Assembly: GCA_016946835.1 (NCBI GenBank)
Contig: JACVTC010000183.1
Span: forward strand, 1 to 62,500
DNA length: 62,500 bases
From: Neocallimastix lanati (nom. inval.)
Taxonomy: Eukaryota > Neocallimastigomycota > Neocallimastigomycetes > Neocallimastigales > Neocallimastigaceae
Direction of reading: 5' to 3'
The notes beneath the pieces were generated by a model. The model ran no database searches. It worked only from the letters and a program-made list of their open reading frames with translations, and was not told the DNA's origin. Shown in pieces: positions 34,629-46,500 of this stretch; the first letter of the stretch is position 1, and each line of letters starts with the position of its first letter. The position numbers were made by a program, and so were the translations under genes.

Positions 34629-37528
34629 ATGGAAGAAGATACCTTTTTAAATGCCAGTGCTACCAATAAAGATGGATTCGCTGGAGATCGTCGTTACTTT
34701 AAAGGATTTTTAGCGAAAATGAATCTAATATTCATGCTTGATCCCGAACGATTTGATAATGATCCAATAAAGGTTGCGTATATCATTTCTAGACTCTACG
34801 GCTCTGCAATGAACTGGGCTGCTACTTTAATTGAAAATAACGATCCATGTTTAAATAACTATCAACAATTCACCTCAAGATTTAAGGCTACTTTTGGGAG
34901 CTACGATTCGACTTTCATTGCTAATCAAAAATTGAAGACAATTAAACAAAGACGCATCGGTGAAATAACAAACTATATTCTCGAATTCAATAGATATTCT
35001 GACGAATCTTCGTGGAATGAAGAAGCTAAAATGGATGCTTTCCTCAATGGACTTAACGACCAAATTGCTACCAAAATATATGAAATGTTTCCAGGACCAA
35101 GATCTCTTTTCGCATTACAAACTATTGCCTCTAGACTAGATAGTCGTATTGCTGCTCATAGACAATTTTCTAATCCACAAAACAGATCAAATAATAATAA
35201 TAATAATGATAATAGAAATAATAACAGAAACAATAATAATAGAAGACAAAATAATGGAAAAAAGCCTTTCAAATTCAATACCCGAAGTCCTTTGTCTAAT
35301 GAAGAAAAGGAAAGAAGAAGATAAGAACATCTTTGTGCCTATTGTGGATCAGCTAACCATTCCCTTGACCATTGCCCACTAGTAAACAGAAATAAAGCCT
35401 CTTCAAGCAGTTCTCATATCACTAATCTTGAACCTAAAACCATTCCAAGAATAAGAATTTCTGATCAACCCGATGTAAAGCTACCAATTTTTGAATTTTC
35501 TCTTAATGTTTCCAATATCTCTACAAAAACTAAAATTCTTCTGGACTGCGGCTCTCAACTTAATTTAATGGATGTATACTTCGCAAAAGAAAACAATATT
35601 CCCTACTCTAGTGAATGTAATCTCCCTAACGTATCTGGAATCGGCGGTATTCAGTCAATCATAGGTAAAACAGCAACAATATCCTTAAAATATAATAACC
35701 ACATTTGTAAAACAAGTTTTTATGTTGTTGACCTTCCTTCATATTGTGCTATTTTAGGCATTGATTGGTTAGAAACTCATAATCCCACTATAGACTTTGC
35801 CTCAAAAGAACTCTCTTTCAAATCCAACAATTGTATTTCTAATTGCCTTGTACTTCCCAGCGCCTTCACTACTTATGCTCCTTTAAATACTATTAAAAAG
35901 AATGATAAAGAAGAAGAAAATAAAGAAAGTAATAAAATAAATAAATCATTACCAAAGAAATTACTTCCATTTAAGGATATTTTTAGCGAAATATATGCAA
36001 ATGCACTTTCTCGAAGACCTGATTATGCATCAAATGAAGAAGAACTGTCCTCTGACATTCCTTTCAACGTCTTAAAACCTGAAAATTTATGCGCTACCAC
36101 TTCCATTGCCTCTTCAAATGATCAAATACTCCATGAATACAAGAAAGACAAATATTATAATGAAATCTGTAAAAAACTCAACTCTAAACAAGACTTTCCA
36201 GAATCTAATAAATTTTCTTTAAGCAACAACTTCTTACTCTTTGATGGAAAAATTTATGTTCCCCTTAACTGTCGTTCTTCCGTATTAAATATCTGTCATG
36301 ACTCCCCATCTGCTGGTCATTTTGGTTTCAAGAAAACTTTCTCCTTAATCAATCGTGACTTTTGGTGGTCATCTATGCAAAAAGATATTAAAGACTATAT
36401 TAAATCTTGTGAAATCTGTTGTTGTTCAAAGGATTCTAGACACAAACCTTATGGATTTCTGAACCCACTAGAAATTCCTGACCGACCTTGGACTTCGCTT
36501 TCCATGGATTTCATCACTGATCTCCCTTCATCTAATGGATATACTTGTATTTTTGTTGTTCTCGATAGATTCACAAAAATGGGTCACTTCATCCCATTTC
36601 CTAACGTTCCTTCTTCTGAAGATACTGCTAAGGCATTCATGACTCATATTTTCAAACTTCATGGATTACCAAATGAAATTCTTTCCGATAGAGGTACTCA
36701 ATTCACTTCTAAATTCTGGACTTCTATATGCAAAACTCTCAATATCTCAATGAAACTTTCTTCTCCCTTTCACCATCAAACTAACGGTTTAACGGAGAGG
36801 GTGAACTCCGTTTTAGAACAATTTCTCAGATGTTACTCTAATTTTAAAGGTTCAAATTGGCATAATTATCTATTCCTTGCTGAATTCTGCTACAACAATT
36901 CTATTCAAGAATCATTAAATAAATCACCTTTCTACGCAAATTATGGTTACAACCCTCGTTTCTCACCAGCTGTGCCAAGTTCTATTGATGTTCCGCGTAC
37001 TGAAGAATTTACAACAAACTTAGCGAAACTTTTCAAACAATTAAAAGAAAATTTAAAACAAGCAAGAAATAAACAAGAAAAATTCGCCAACCAACACAAA
37101 ATTAAAGCACCTGAATTCAAAGTAAACGACAAAGTTTGGATAAACAGTTCACTCATATTAAGAAATAAAAATAAAAAATTAAAACCAAGAAAGCTGGGAC
37201 CTTATAAAATAATTGAAAAAGTCTCTTCAGTAACATACAAAATTGATTTTCCAAAAAATATAAGAATACACCCAATTATCCATGTATCAGAACTTGAGCC
37301 ATACTACAAAGACAATTTTAAAAGAAAAAAGGAACCTCCACCTCCAATTATAGTTAATGATGAAGAAGAACATGAAGTAGAAGAAATACTTGATAAAAGA
37401 AAACATTATGGAAAGATTCAATATCTTATTAAGTGGAAAGGATATCCTTTATCTGAAGCATCTTAGGAACCGGAAGAAAACCTCAACTGTCCAGAAATAC
37501 TCAAAAAATTTAATAAATCAAACAAATA
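34629..37528 (+). pseudogene. Ty3/gypsy gag-protease-(RT deleted)-integrase-chromodomain ORF
   Basis: One reading frame of about 966 codons is broken only by TAA at 35322 and TAG at 37464. Order: gag capsid (34629-35300); canonical knuckle CAYCGSANHSLDHC (about 35337); protease ILLDCGSQLNLMD (about 35550) with second half AILGIDWLETHNPTIDF. There is then a direct jump into ANALSRRPDY, the end of RNase H, so RT and nearly all RNase H are deleted. The integrase is complete: HFGFKKTF and CEICC (zinc part), MDFITDLP, LSDRGTQF, NGLTERVN (D, D, E all present), then the C-terminal domain. The chromodomain is IQYLIKWKGYPLSEAS followed by TAG for Trp and EPEENLNCPEILKKF. It cannot copy itself but could supply gag and integrase if the first stop is read through. 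Confidence 0.9.
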
Positions 37529-37799
37529 AACTTATATTTAGAAAATGAATTTATATTATTAATTATACAAAAATTTATATTTATTAATATCAAATTTATT
37601 TCTATTAATATCAATATCAATAATCTTTACTATTTTTACTTATTAATATAAATATTATTTAAATTCATGTAACCTTATTATTAATAATGTATTTTTATGT
37701 TTATCATGTATTGAAATTTTACACCAAATAACTATTAAAATAATTTATATATTAAAATAATTAAATAAAATTTTCTTAGTATAGTTTAGCCTAGTTTTG

Positions 37800-37835
37800 A
37801 GATTCGTCTGGTATCCGAATCCTAGAGGAGGACCA
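37800..37835 (+). promoter_or_regulatory. Polypurine tract before LTR
   Basis: AGAGGAGGACCA directly precedes the LTR start TGTAACGAA. The same GAGGAGGACCA-TGTAACGAA junction occurs at 39335-39355. A conserved GATTCGTCTGGTA block with GAATCCT lies just upstream in both. This is the expected plus-strand primer position of an LTR retrotransposon. Confidence 0.75.
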
Positions 37836-38822
37836 TGTAACGAAACTCATAACTAGAAAATTAGTAATCATGGTTCAATGGTAAGTTACCACAACCATCG
37901 GGCTGAACCCTTAGGGTTCGACACCCACTCTTTCCAAATTTTAATAACTTTTTATTTATTATAACTGGAATATTAAAGAAATTACTAGTGTTTATCGGTT
38001 AAACAATTGAACCGATAAAACTACAAAAATCTATTTTATTAATATTTTTTATCATTTTTTATCTAAGATTCATTTTCTAGAAAGAAAACTTGTTTTCTTT
38101 AATTTTCTTTAATTTTCTTTAATTTTCTTTTATTTCTAATAATTACTAATAACAACTGATAACTTAAAATAATTAATTTTCCTGAAAAACTATAAATAGG
38201 TGTAAAATTTCATAATAAAATACGAATCCTCGGCATGGCACCAAATAATCGGATGAGGTTTCTATCCTGGGATATCATGAGACCACACGTGATGTCCATA
38301 AGGCTTTCCCTCAGATGATTATTTCACCCAACCCTGATACTACGCTTTGAATTGAAGCATAGACCTTGATGATTGTAAAATTTCCAATCGCCAATGATTA
38401 CACCCACTAGGGAGGAGTTAATGGTTCCGTTCTGATGCTCGTGGTCATTAGAGATATATGTAGGAACGTTAGGAATGCATCTCCGGGCAGTGTGTAACGA
38501 CGATTGAGAGCGGCGAAGCTGATACAGTATGCCAATAACTCATCACCTTACAGTTAATTAATAACTGTATGGCCATATGGGAGATGGGTACCCATATGTG
38601 CAAGTCTATGTTTCATAATAAAATATTTTTACTTGTGTTTTTATTAATTAATTTTAAAGTAATTTAAAATATTACAATGATTAATTAATAAAATAATAAT
38701 TTACATTTTTACTAATAAAAAAACTTATTTTAATAAAACATATTTTGAATTACTTTAGTGTCGAGAACCTTTTGTGTGAAAAAACCTTAAGACAATCTTA
38801 AGTAACATTAAGATTTGTTACA
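37836..38822 (+). repeat. Ty3 LTR with Pol III-like module and insert
   Basis: Starts TGTAACGAA after a polypurine tract and ends GATTTGTTACA, giving TGTAAC/GTTACA inverted ends. Near its 5' end is A box TGGTTCAATGG (37871-37881) and B box GGTTCGACACC (37915-37925). TATAAATAGG is at 38191. Shortly after the TATA box it is split by a 388-nt insert (38223-38610) between 15-bp direct repeats. Without the insert and one repeat copy the LTR would be about 584 bp. Confidence 0.8.
38223..38610. mobile_element. 388-nt GC-rich insertion with 15-bp direct repeats
   Basis: The 15-mer TTTCATAATAAAATA is duplicated at 38208-38222 and 38611-38625. The related LTRs at 39347 and 27205 run uninterrupted through the corresponding position, which gives an empty-site comparison. 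The insert is strikingly richer in G+C than anything but the tRNAs and holds strong hairpins: GGATATCA-12 nt-TGATGTCC (about 38270-38298), an ACGCTT/AAGCAT-type stem (about 38341-38362), ACAGTTA/TAACTGT (about 38551-38569) and CATATGGG-9 nt-CCCATATG (about 38574-38598). It has no poly-A tail, no clear A/B boxes and no convincing ORF. A non-autonomous retroposon, or a ribozyme/intron-like RNA, are the options; family not recognised. Confidence 0.65.
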
Positions 38823-39043
38823 ATGAAGATAACTTTAGAAGAAAACAAGAACCACCACCACCAATAAGTATAAATGAAAAAGAAGAATTTGAAGTAGAAG
38901 AAAATCTTGATGTAAGAAAACATTATAGAAAAACACAATATCTTATAAAATGGAAAGGCTATCCATTATCTGATGCATCCTGGGAACCCGAAAGCAATCT
39001 TAATTGTCCAGAACTTATTAAAAAATTCAATGAAAATAAATAA
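38822..39043 (+). pseudogene. Ty3 chromodomain terminal fragment
   Basis: A 73-residue open tail NEDNFRRKQEPPPPIS..., chromodomain TQYLIKWKGYPLSDASWEPESNLNCPELIKKF, ends at TAA 39043. It is about 70% similar to the end of the 34629 ORF and keeps the Trp that is a stop there. It is the 3' end of a second, older element into which the 34629 element or its LTR landed. Followed by 3' UTR, a polypurine tract and its own LTR at 39347. Confidence 0.85.
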
Positions 39044-39346
39044 TTATACATTATATTTTTTTACTATTATTAATATTATTATTATCATTTATAGTTTAAT
39101 ATTTTTATTTTATACAAAAAAAAAAAAAAACATGTATCTTAGATAGTTCCTTTATATATACTATATTTTTAAATCTAAATATTTCATGTATTTTATTATT
39201 AACATGTATTTGAAAATTTACTCATGTATAATTCTTTGATTAAAAATTTATTTGATATATTATTAATATAGATTAGTTTTTATAATTTTAAAAAAAAAAA
39301 ATTAAATTCAAGATTCGTCTGGTAATAGAATCCTTGAGGAGGACCA

Positions 39347-39885
39347 TGTAACGAATACTAAAATTTGTATAAGGAAATCTTGGTATAGTTGTTAGAGCTA
39401 TAGCCATGAATCGAACTACTCGAGTTCGATTCATACTTAAACATACTTTTTGAATATTTTATTTTCATTGTTCTAGTTAATTCTTTCTGTATTTTCTTTA
39501 AGAATTTCATAGAAATTCTTAATAATCAAATTGAATTTTTTATTTTATTTTATCCTTTCTTCCATTAGTTTCTAAATTAACCGAGAAAATCAGTTTTAAA
39601 CGATTTTTTTAAGATTCTAAAATTTTTGAAAATCATACAAACTGTTTTTCCGTAAAAAGTATAAAAATGAGTAAAATTTTCACAAAAGAAATATTTTTAA
39701 AATTCGTGCTTTTATTAATTAATCAATTAATAATAAGTAATTTGATATATTACAGAATTAATTAATTAATCAATTAATAATAAGAAATTTGATATATTAC
39801 AAAATTAATTAATTAATTAATAAATAATTACTTTAACAAATTTTATTTTAATAAATTAATAAAACAAAATTTTAAAAAAAACACT
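39347..39885 (+). repeat. Ty3 LTR with tRNA-like module
   Basis: Starts TGTAACGAA after GAGGAGGACCA. A box-like TGGTATAGTTG at 39381 and B box GAGTTCGATTC at 39422; conserved body with AGAATTTCATAGAAATTCT; TATAAAAATG at 39660. Then two tandem AATTAATTAATCAATTAATAA-type units near 39715-39790. The right end is not seen because minus-strand Ty3 sequence begins at about 39886. Confidence 0.75.
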
Positions 39886-40560
39886 TTAGCTTATTATTAA
39901 TTTCCAGTGTTGCCTATTTTTATATAAGTGGAGCAGCACATTACAATAAAAGCACCACTCCACGTTACATTGATGCTCTTCAATATTATTAGAAAAGATA
40001 AGAATATCATTAATATAAGAAATAACAAAGTCATCTAAATAATCGCTGAGAACATCATTGATAAAGTGCTGAAAAGTAACTGGAGCATTCTTTAGTCCGA
40101 AAGGCATAACTAAGAATTCAAAATGCCCAAATCTGGTTCTAAAGGCAGTTTTATGCTCATCGCCTTCTTTAATACGAACTAGATTATATACAGATTTTTA
40201 ATCTAGTTTCGTAAATACTTTAGCATCTTTAACTCTATCTAGTAATTCACTAATCAAATGTAAAGGATATGAATTACGTATCGTCATTTTATTTAGCTTT
40301 CTATAATCAATAACTAAACGTAATGTACTATCTTTTTTCCTAATAAATAGAACCTGAGCACCAGTAGGAGAAGTGGATTTTCTAATGAATCCTTTATTAA
40401 ATAATACGTTTAATTGTTTCTTTAATTCTTCTCGCTCTAATTCTATCAAAGGATATAAAGGACCATAAAATAAGATTGAATTATCCTTTAAATTTATTTC
40501 ACAGTCATATACTCTATGTGGAGGTAATACATTACAATTCTTTTCATTAAGCATTTCTTT
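39886..40560 (-). pseudogene. Ty3 reverse transcriptase fragment
   Basis: On the minus strand: [94 protein letters not shown][13 protein letters not shown], [34 protein letters not shown], then YINDILIFS. The catalytic motif that should read Y-x-D-D has N-D, and TAA replaces a Leu codon in LDLKSxYNL. The polymerase is therefore dead. This is the only Ty3 RT sequence in the window, the region deleted from the 34629 and 28403 elements. Confidence 0.88.
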
Positions 40561-40757
40561 GTAATCTAAATAGATGATTGGTGCGTGATTGATTTTTGAT
40601 TTTTATTTAAATTTTCATTTTCGTTACAAGATTTAAATTTTTTACATGAAACATTAATATTATTACATGAATTAATATTGTTACATGAATCATTTTTAAC
40701 TATGCTATCACTATCATTTTATATTCTAAACTTTTTTCTAATTTATCATCACTAATA

Positions 40758-40913
40758 CTAATTTACCATCATTTCTTCGTCTTGAAATTGGTTCGGCTTT
40801 GATTCCATGGCTAATTCAACCCTAGTCAGGAAGCCTTCAAGATCTTGTTTTTTTCCGATAAATGATGGTGGTTTGTTTACCACTCCGAAATTCAAATCAT
40901 TTTCTTGATCCAT
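40758..40913 (-). pseudogene. Ty3 gag N-terminal fragment
   Basis: A 51-residue frame starts at ATG 40913 (minus): VVNKPPSFIGKKQDLEGFLT then RVELAMESKP, ending at TAG. It matches the gag start of the 28403 element (PPLFSGTTKDLDGFLTRIELA). It lies 5' of the minus-strand RT fragment; the rest of gag, protease and knuckle are lost in between (40561-40757 is Asn/Ser-rich frameshifted remnant). Confidence 0.75.
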
Positions 40914-41580
40914 TATTAACTATTTAATATATGTATGAGCTATACAAAGCTAAAGCTAAAATTATAAAAAAATTACAGAAATAGGTATCTAAAAATTTAA
41001 TGATATTTCATTATTACAATATTAATTATTAAAGATACCCTCAAAAATAATTAAATACACCCTATTTCAGTATTCATTTCTGTATGCTTACAAATATTAT
41101 CATTATTTTATATTATGATTATAATTAATAATATATATTTAGTAATTTATTAATAAATAGTTATAGTAATTAAATATATATTAAAATATAAACAAAAGTT
41201 ATTAATAATATAAAATTTATTCAAATTAACTATTCTTTTCTATCTCTTTCCATTTTTTTGAATGGCTCTTTAAAACTTTAATTATTGAAAAAAATATATA
41301 TAAAGGTGTAGAAATTGATAGAAAAATAAAAAAATGAACAAAAAGAAATTAAAATAATTTTAAAAATAGTTTAAAAAAATAAAAATAAATAATAGGAAGT
41401 AAATAAAAATAAAATAAAATAATTAATGTATAAGTAATTAAATTATACCAATAAAACAAATTTATAAACAACTAAAAAAAAGATTTGGTATTTATTTTGA
41501 AATTTTGTGTGTTCCTCAGAACCATAACAATATAAGAATCTATTATTATTTTGTTACAGATAATTATATTTTCTTAGTTA

Positions 41581-41800
41581 AAATTAATTTTAACTATAAT
41601 AATGTTATCAATGATGTTTACTATGCTAAAATTATCACCTGAAAAATATAAATAGTGAATAGTGCAATTAATCTTAATTAATCTTAATCAATTTTAATTT
41701 TATTAATACTATATTTAAATTTTAATTTACTTTAATCAAAATTTAGAAAAAAAAAACAAAAATAATTCTGCAATGAGGAGTCGAACCCTGGCTGCCACGA
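41581..41800 (-). pseudogene. Decayed copy of the tRNA-Glu locus
   Basis: The plus strand from TAATGTTATCAATGATG onward is alignable base by base with 1985-2195, the flank and 3' half of tRNA-Glu. The tRNA part (41764-41800) keeps GTCGAACCC and GCCACG. It differs at several positions that are mostly C to T or G to A, and it stops at the anticodon arm, after which unrelated AT-rich DNA follows. Not functional. Confidence 0.8.
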
Positions 41801-42379
41801 ATAAAATATAGAAATTATAATTTAAAGATTTATATATCTTTAAAATGAAGTACATAAATGAAATATTCTTTAAATAAATAGATAAATAAATTATAATAGT
41901 ACATAATACTAATAATAACATTAATAATAATTGATAATAATATTTTTATTTTTATTTATTATTTGCTTATAATAATTTTATTTATTGTGTCAAATTAAAA
42001 AAAAAAAAAGCTCATTGTAAAATACGACATATTTCTTTATTATTATTTGTTATGAAATACTTTATATCAAATTTAATTACATAATTGTAATAAATTTAAT
42101 ATTTCCTATTTAATTTAAATAATTTTATAGCTAGTAATTATATAAAAGAATAATTACTGGAAAATAAATAAATAAGTAGTTTTAAGAGTTCAAAACATAT
42201 TTTAAGAACAAAAATATTGTAAATAATTAAGAGTCCAAAAGGTTTTTAAAAACAAAAGTATTTTAAATAACTAAGAAGAGTAAATTGAAAATAAAATAAA
42301 AAAAATTTAAAATTAAGAAACTAAGTAAAAATTCTGCAAAGGCAAAAATTGAATGGAATTTTTCAATTACATACAATAG

Positions 42380-42440
42380 GAAAATTTGTAACATTTAATC
42401 AGATTGATTTCATGATGTAGTATCATTATTTCATGACTTA
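42380..42440 (+). pseudogene. Decayed tRNA-Val relic
   Basis: CAGATTGATTTCATGATGTAG at 42400-42420 corresponds to the start of tRNA-Val and its immediate flank (3323-3343), with two G-to-A changes in the D-arm. Similarity fades after that. Together with the tRNA-Glu relic 600 bases away it points to an old degraded copy of part of the tRNA array. Confidence 0.6.
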
Positions 42441-42953
42441 AAATTTCTGAATTAATAAATATTTAAACTATTAATAAAAAATTCTTTTTTAATTTTATCC
42501 TTATTTAGATATTTTAATCAATTATTCCTTTGTCTATTAACATAATTAAAGAAAAGTGAATCATATTAAAATTAAAAGGTTCCTAAAAGAAATAAAATAG
42601 AGGATCATCCCATGGTTATTAGTATTTTATAATAATGATTTTCATTTATTCAAAAATTATAATTAAAAAAATTTATCTTATAGTCTAAAAATAAAAAATT
42701 TTTACAAATATAAATATATTATTTAAATTTCTTATTAACATTTGAATGTTACTAATCAGTTATGGAAAATATCTTTAAAAATTTTTTTATAAAAATTATT
42801 TTTATAATATATACATAGATTAATCAATTTATAATTTTATTAATAATATATTTATTTATTTATTTATTATCATTTAAATTAAAAAAAAATATAATTGTTT
42901 AATTATAATTTTTTAATTTTAATTAATATTTCATAATATAAAAAAATAATAAT

Positions 42954-43007
<54 letters not shown>

Positions 43008-43533
43008 TTTATTTTATTTTATTTTATTTTATAATATTTTATTTTTAATTTACATCGTACAAATTTTTTCATTTTCAAAAAAAAAAAAAAAAAAAAAACT
43101 TTAAAATTTAAAAATTTTTATTATAATATTATAATATATTATATATATATATTCTAGAAGATTTTATTAAAAAAAAATTTAATTTATAATTTTTTTTATT
43201 TTAATAAATTTTAAAGTTATTTTTATTTTTATTTTTTTTTTATATAATTAAAAAAAACATATATAATTTAGGTTTAAATTTTTTTTTTTTTTTAGAATTA
43301 TATAATTTATGATTATATATATTTATCAAAATTCAAAATTTTCCTGAATATATGTTAAAACTAAATAATTAAAAATAATAATCATTTTATATTTCTTTAT
43401 ATAAACATTTATAATATTTTATTTCTATAAAACATAAGAATAATATCTTTCAAATATTTTAGAAAAAATAAATAAAATAAAAGATAATATATATAAAAAA
43501 AAAAAATTAAATAAAAAAATATATAAGAAATAG

Positions 43534-43568
<35 letters not shown>

Positions 43569-43577
43569 TAATAAATC

Positions 43578-46500
43578 ATGCCTAAACCAAGTCAAATTGA
43601 TGAAGAGCTTCGTGATTTGAAGCAAAGATTCGAATTATTAAGTATTATTATAATTTATATATATAAAAAATATATATAGGAAATAATTGAAAATTATTCA
43701 GTATTATTTAAATATAACAATTTACTCTTCTTATTTTTTAAAAATTTATTAATATGAAATTATAATAAAAATTTAATTGAATATACGGAATATTAAAATA
43801 TATAAATATTAATAATGACAATAATAAAATAAAAATAATATCAATACTATTATAATAATGAAAATATATATAATTAGATGGAGACCGTAAAGCATACTAT
43901 GAGTCATCGCAAATGACGATTAGAAAAAATAAAGAAGAAATCGCACATTTAGCAGCTCAAAATAAGGAATTACGGTCAAGCATCACTAAATTAATAAAGG
44001 TATTATTTTATTTTAATTTTTTTATTTGATATTTTTACTGGAATCAATATAATTATTAATTTAATAATAATTAATTAAAAGATAAAAATTAATTATATAT
44101 AACTATATTTATATATAATATATACGCAATAATAATAATGATTATGAAAATAAATTTGAAATAACTATATAACTATTATAATAATATTATTATTATGAAA
44201 TAAATTGAAAAAAATGAAAATAATAATTATGATACCAATAAATAATATTAAAAATTATTAATATTTAATAAATAATATTAAAAATTATTAATATTTAATA
44301 AATACTATTAATAATGATAAATAAAATAAAATAAAATAAAATAAAATAAAATAAAATAAAATAAAATAAAATAAAATAAAATAAAATAAAATAAAATAAA
44401 ATAAAATAAAATAAAATAAAATAAAATAAAATAAAATAAAATAAAATAAAATAAAATAAAATAAAATAAAATAAAATAAAATAAAATAAAATAAAATAAA
44501 ATAAAATAAAATAAAATAAAATAAAATAAAATAAAATTAAATAAAATAAAATAAAATAAAATAAAATAAAATAAAATTAAATTAAATTAAATTAAATTAA
44601 ATAAAATAATTATATAAAAGGTTGAAGAAGAAGTAACACCGAAAACATCCATGAATATGACAGCATTTGAAAAATTTGATCATGAAGTAATTAATACTCA
44701 GAAACGATGTGATAGATTAAAATGTGAATTAGAAAGAAAAGAAAAACAATTGTACGAGCTGGAAGATAATTATTTGGATTTAAAAAAAGTTTCTGAAGGA
44801 ATTAAAAATAAAAATAATCCCAAACTGAAAGTAACTATTACAAATAAGTATATTTTATTTTATATTTTTTAACAAAATAACAAATAAATAATATAATATA
44901 ATATAATATAATATAATATAATATAATATAATATAATATAATATAATATAATATAATATAATATAATATAATATAATATAATATAATATAATATAATATA
45001 ATATAATATAATATAATATAATATAATATAATATAATATAATATAATATAATATAATATAATATAATATAATATAATATTTGAAAATTTAATTCATTGAC
45101 TTAAAAATATTTTATATATGTATTAATAATTTAATATGTATTTATAATAAATATATATTGAATATTATATTTGTTAAATACATATATATATATAAAGGAA
45201 ATTAGTTCATTAGAAAATCGTTTAGATAAAGCATTAATAAAATACAATGAAGCGCAATCCATTAAAAAAATGTATGAACAAATTATAAAAAAATTACAGG
45301 AAGAACAATTAACATTTGATCAACAACTAGCCTATTATGAAAAAACATTAAAAATAAAAAAACAAGATATTATAGAATTGGAGAGTATGTCAAGAGATGC
45401 TAATCATGCCAAAGAAATAGCTAAGGTATATAATAAATTAAAAATGAGATTATATATACTAAATTACTATTATTATTATTATGATTATCATCATAATTAT
45501 AATTACTATTATTAATCGCGAAATAAAATTTATTTATATATTATTTAATATTCATCATGCTATATATGCAACAATATTATACTATATATATTTGGTAGTC
45601 TGAATTAATAAAATTTGAACAAAAGGTTAATGAAGAAAGAAAACATCGTGAAAAAGAATTAGAAACCAAAAAAGAAATGGTAAAACAAAAACTAGAATTC
45701 CATGAGAAGAATGACAGAAAGGTAAAAGAAATAATTATATACATATATTAAATTTAACATTAATATTTAATTATACATTTATATATAGAGTACTAATATT
45801 ATTTTTAATTATTTATATGCATTCTACTGATTTATAAAATTTTTCGATTCGTATTTAATTAATCCTATAAAATAAAAATTTATATAATAAATTAATATTA
45901 AATATTGAAACAAAATAAATAAATAACTAAAAATATACTAATAATAAAAAAAAAAAATAAATAAATAAATTAAAAATACAAAAAAAAAAAAAAATTAAAA
46001 ATAAAATAGGTAAAACAAATGGAAGATATGAGAAATGATATTCAAGTTGTACAAGATCAAGGTAATAAAGAACATTTTGATGAAGCTAAAGAAAAAAAAT
46101 TAGCGGAATATGAGGAAACTATGAGATTAATTAAGGAAGCCACAGGAGTATCTGATGTCAATGATGTCATTAACAAATTTCAATTTCAAGGTGAAACGCA
46201 TACACATTTAAAGAGTTTAGAAGAACAAAATAGGGCAAAAATACAAGAATTAAAAGAGCACAGAGCAGCCATTATGGCAGAATACGATGAATTGAAGTAT
46301 AGTGGAGAAAGTCGCCATGCAGCTAGTCAAAGAATTATAGATGAATTTCAAGAACATTTAAAGGAAGCTGAAGATAAATGTGATGAAGCCAAAACAAAAT
46401 ATGAATGGGTTTTTAATTTATTAAGTAATGCAAAAGCTGGAATTCAACATTTATATGAAAAATTGGAAGGAATTAAATTAGTATATATAATTTTATTTTT

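Larger units (their letters stand above)
40914..43577. other. AT-rich intergenic region
   Basis: Apart from the two tRNA relics, no open frame or RNA gene is visible. It contains a poly-T tract of about 48 at 42958-43005, TTTTA units to about 43030, poly-A near 43078 and many AT dinucleotide stretches. The promoter of the gene starting at 43578 presumably lies at its right end; no specific motif is identifiable. Confidence 0.6.

Noticed and set aside
36947-37156. Minus-strand 69-codon frame and similar shadows within the Ty3 ORF
   Set aside because: Antisense shadow of the integrase C-terminal coding sequence.
38223-38610. Group I intron, HDV-like or hammerhead ribozyme identity for the GC-rich insert
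   Set aside because: The size would suit a group I intron and there is a CGGCATGGC string, but I could not find the conserved core segments, a CTGATGA...GAAA core or a double pseudoknot. A 15-bp duplication is not expected for an intron. Left open rather than named.
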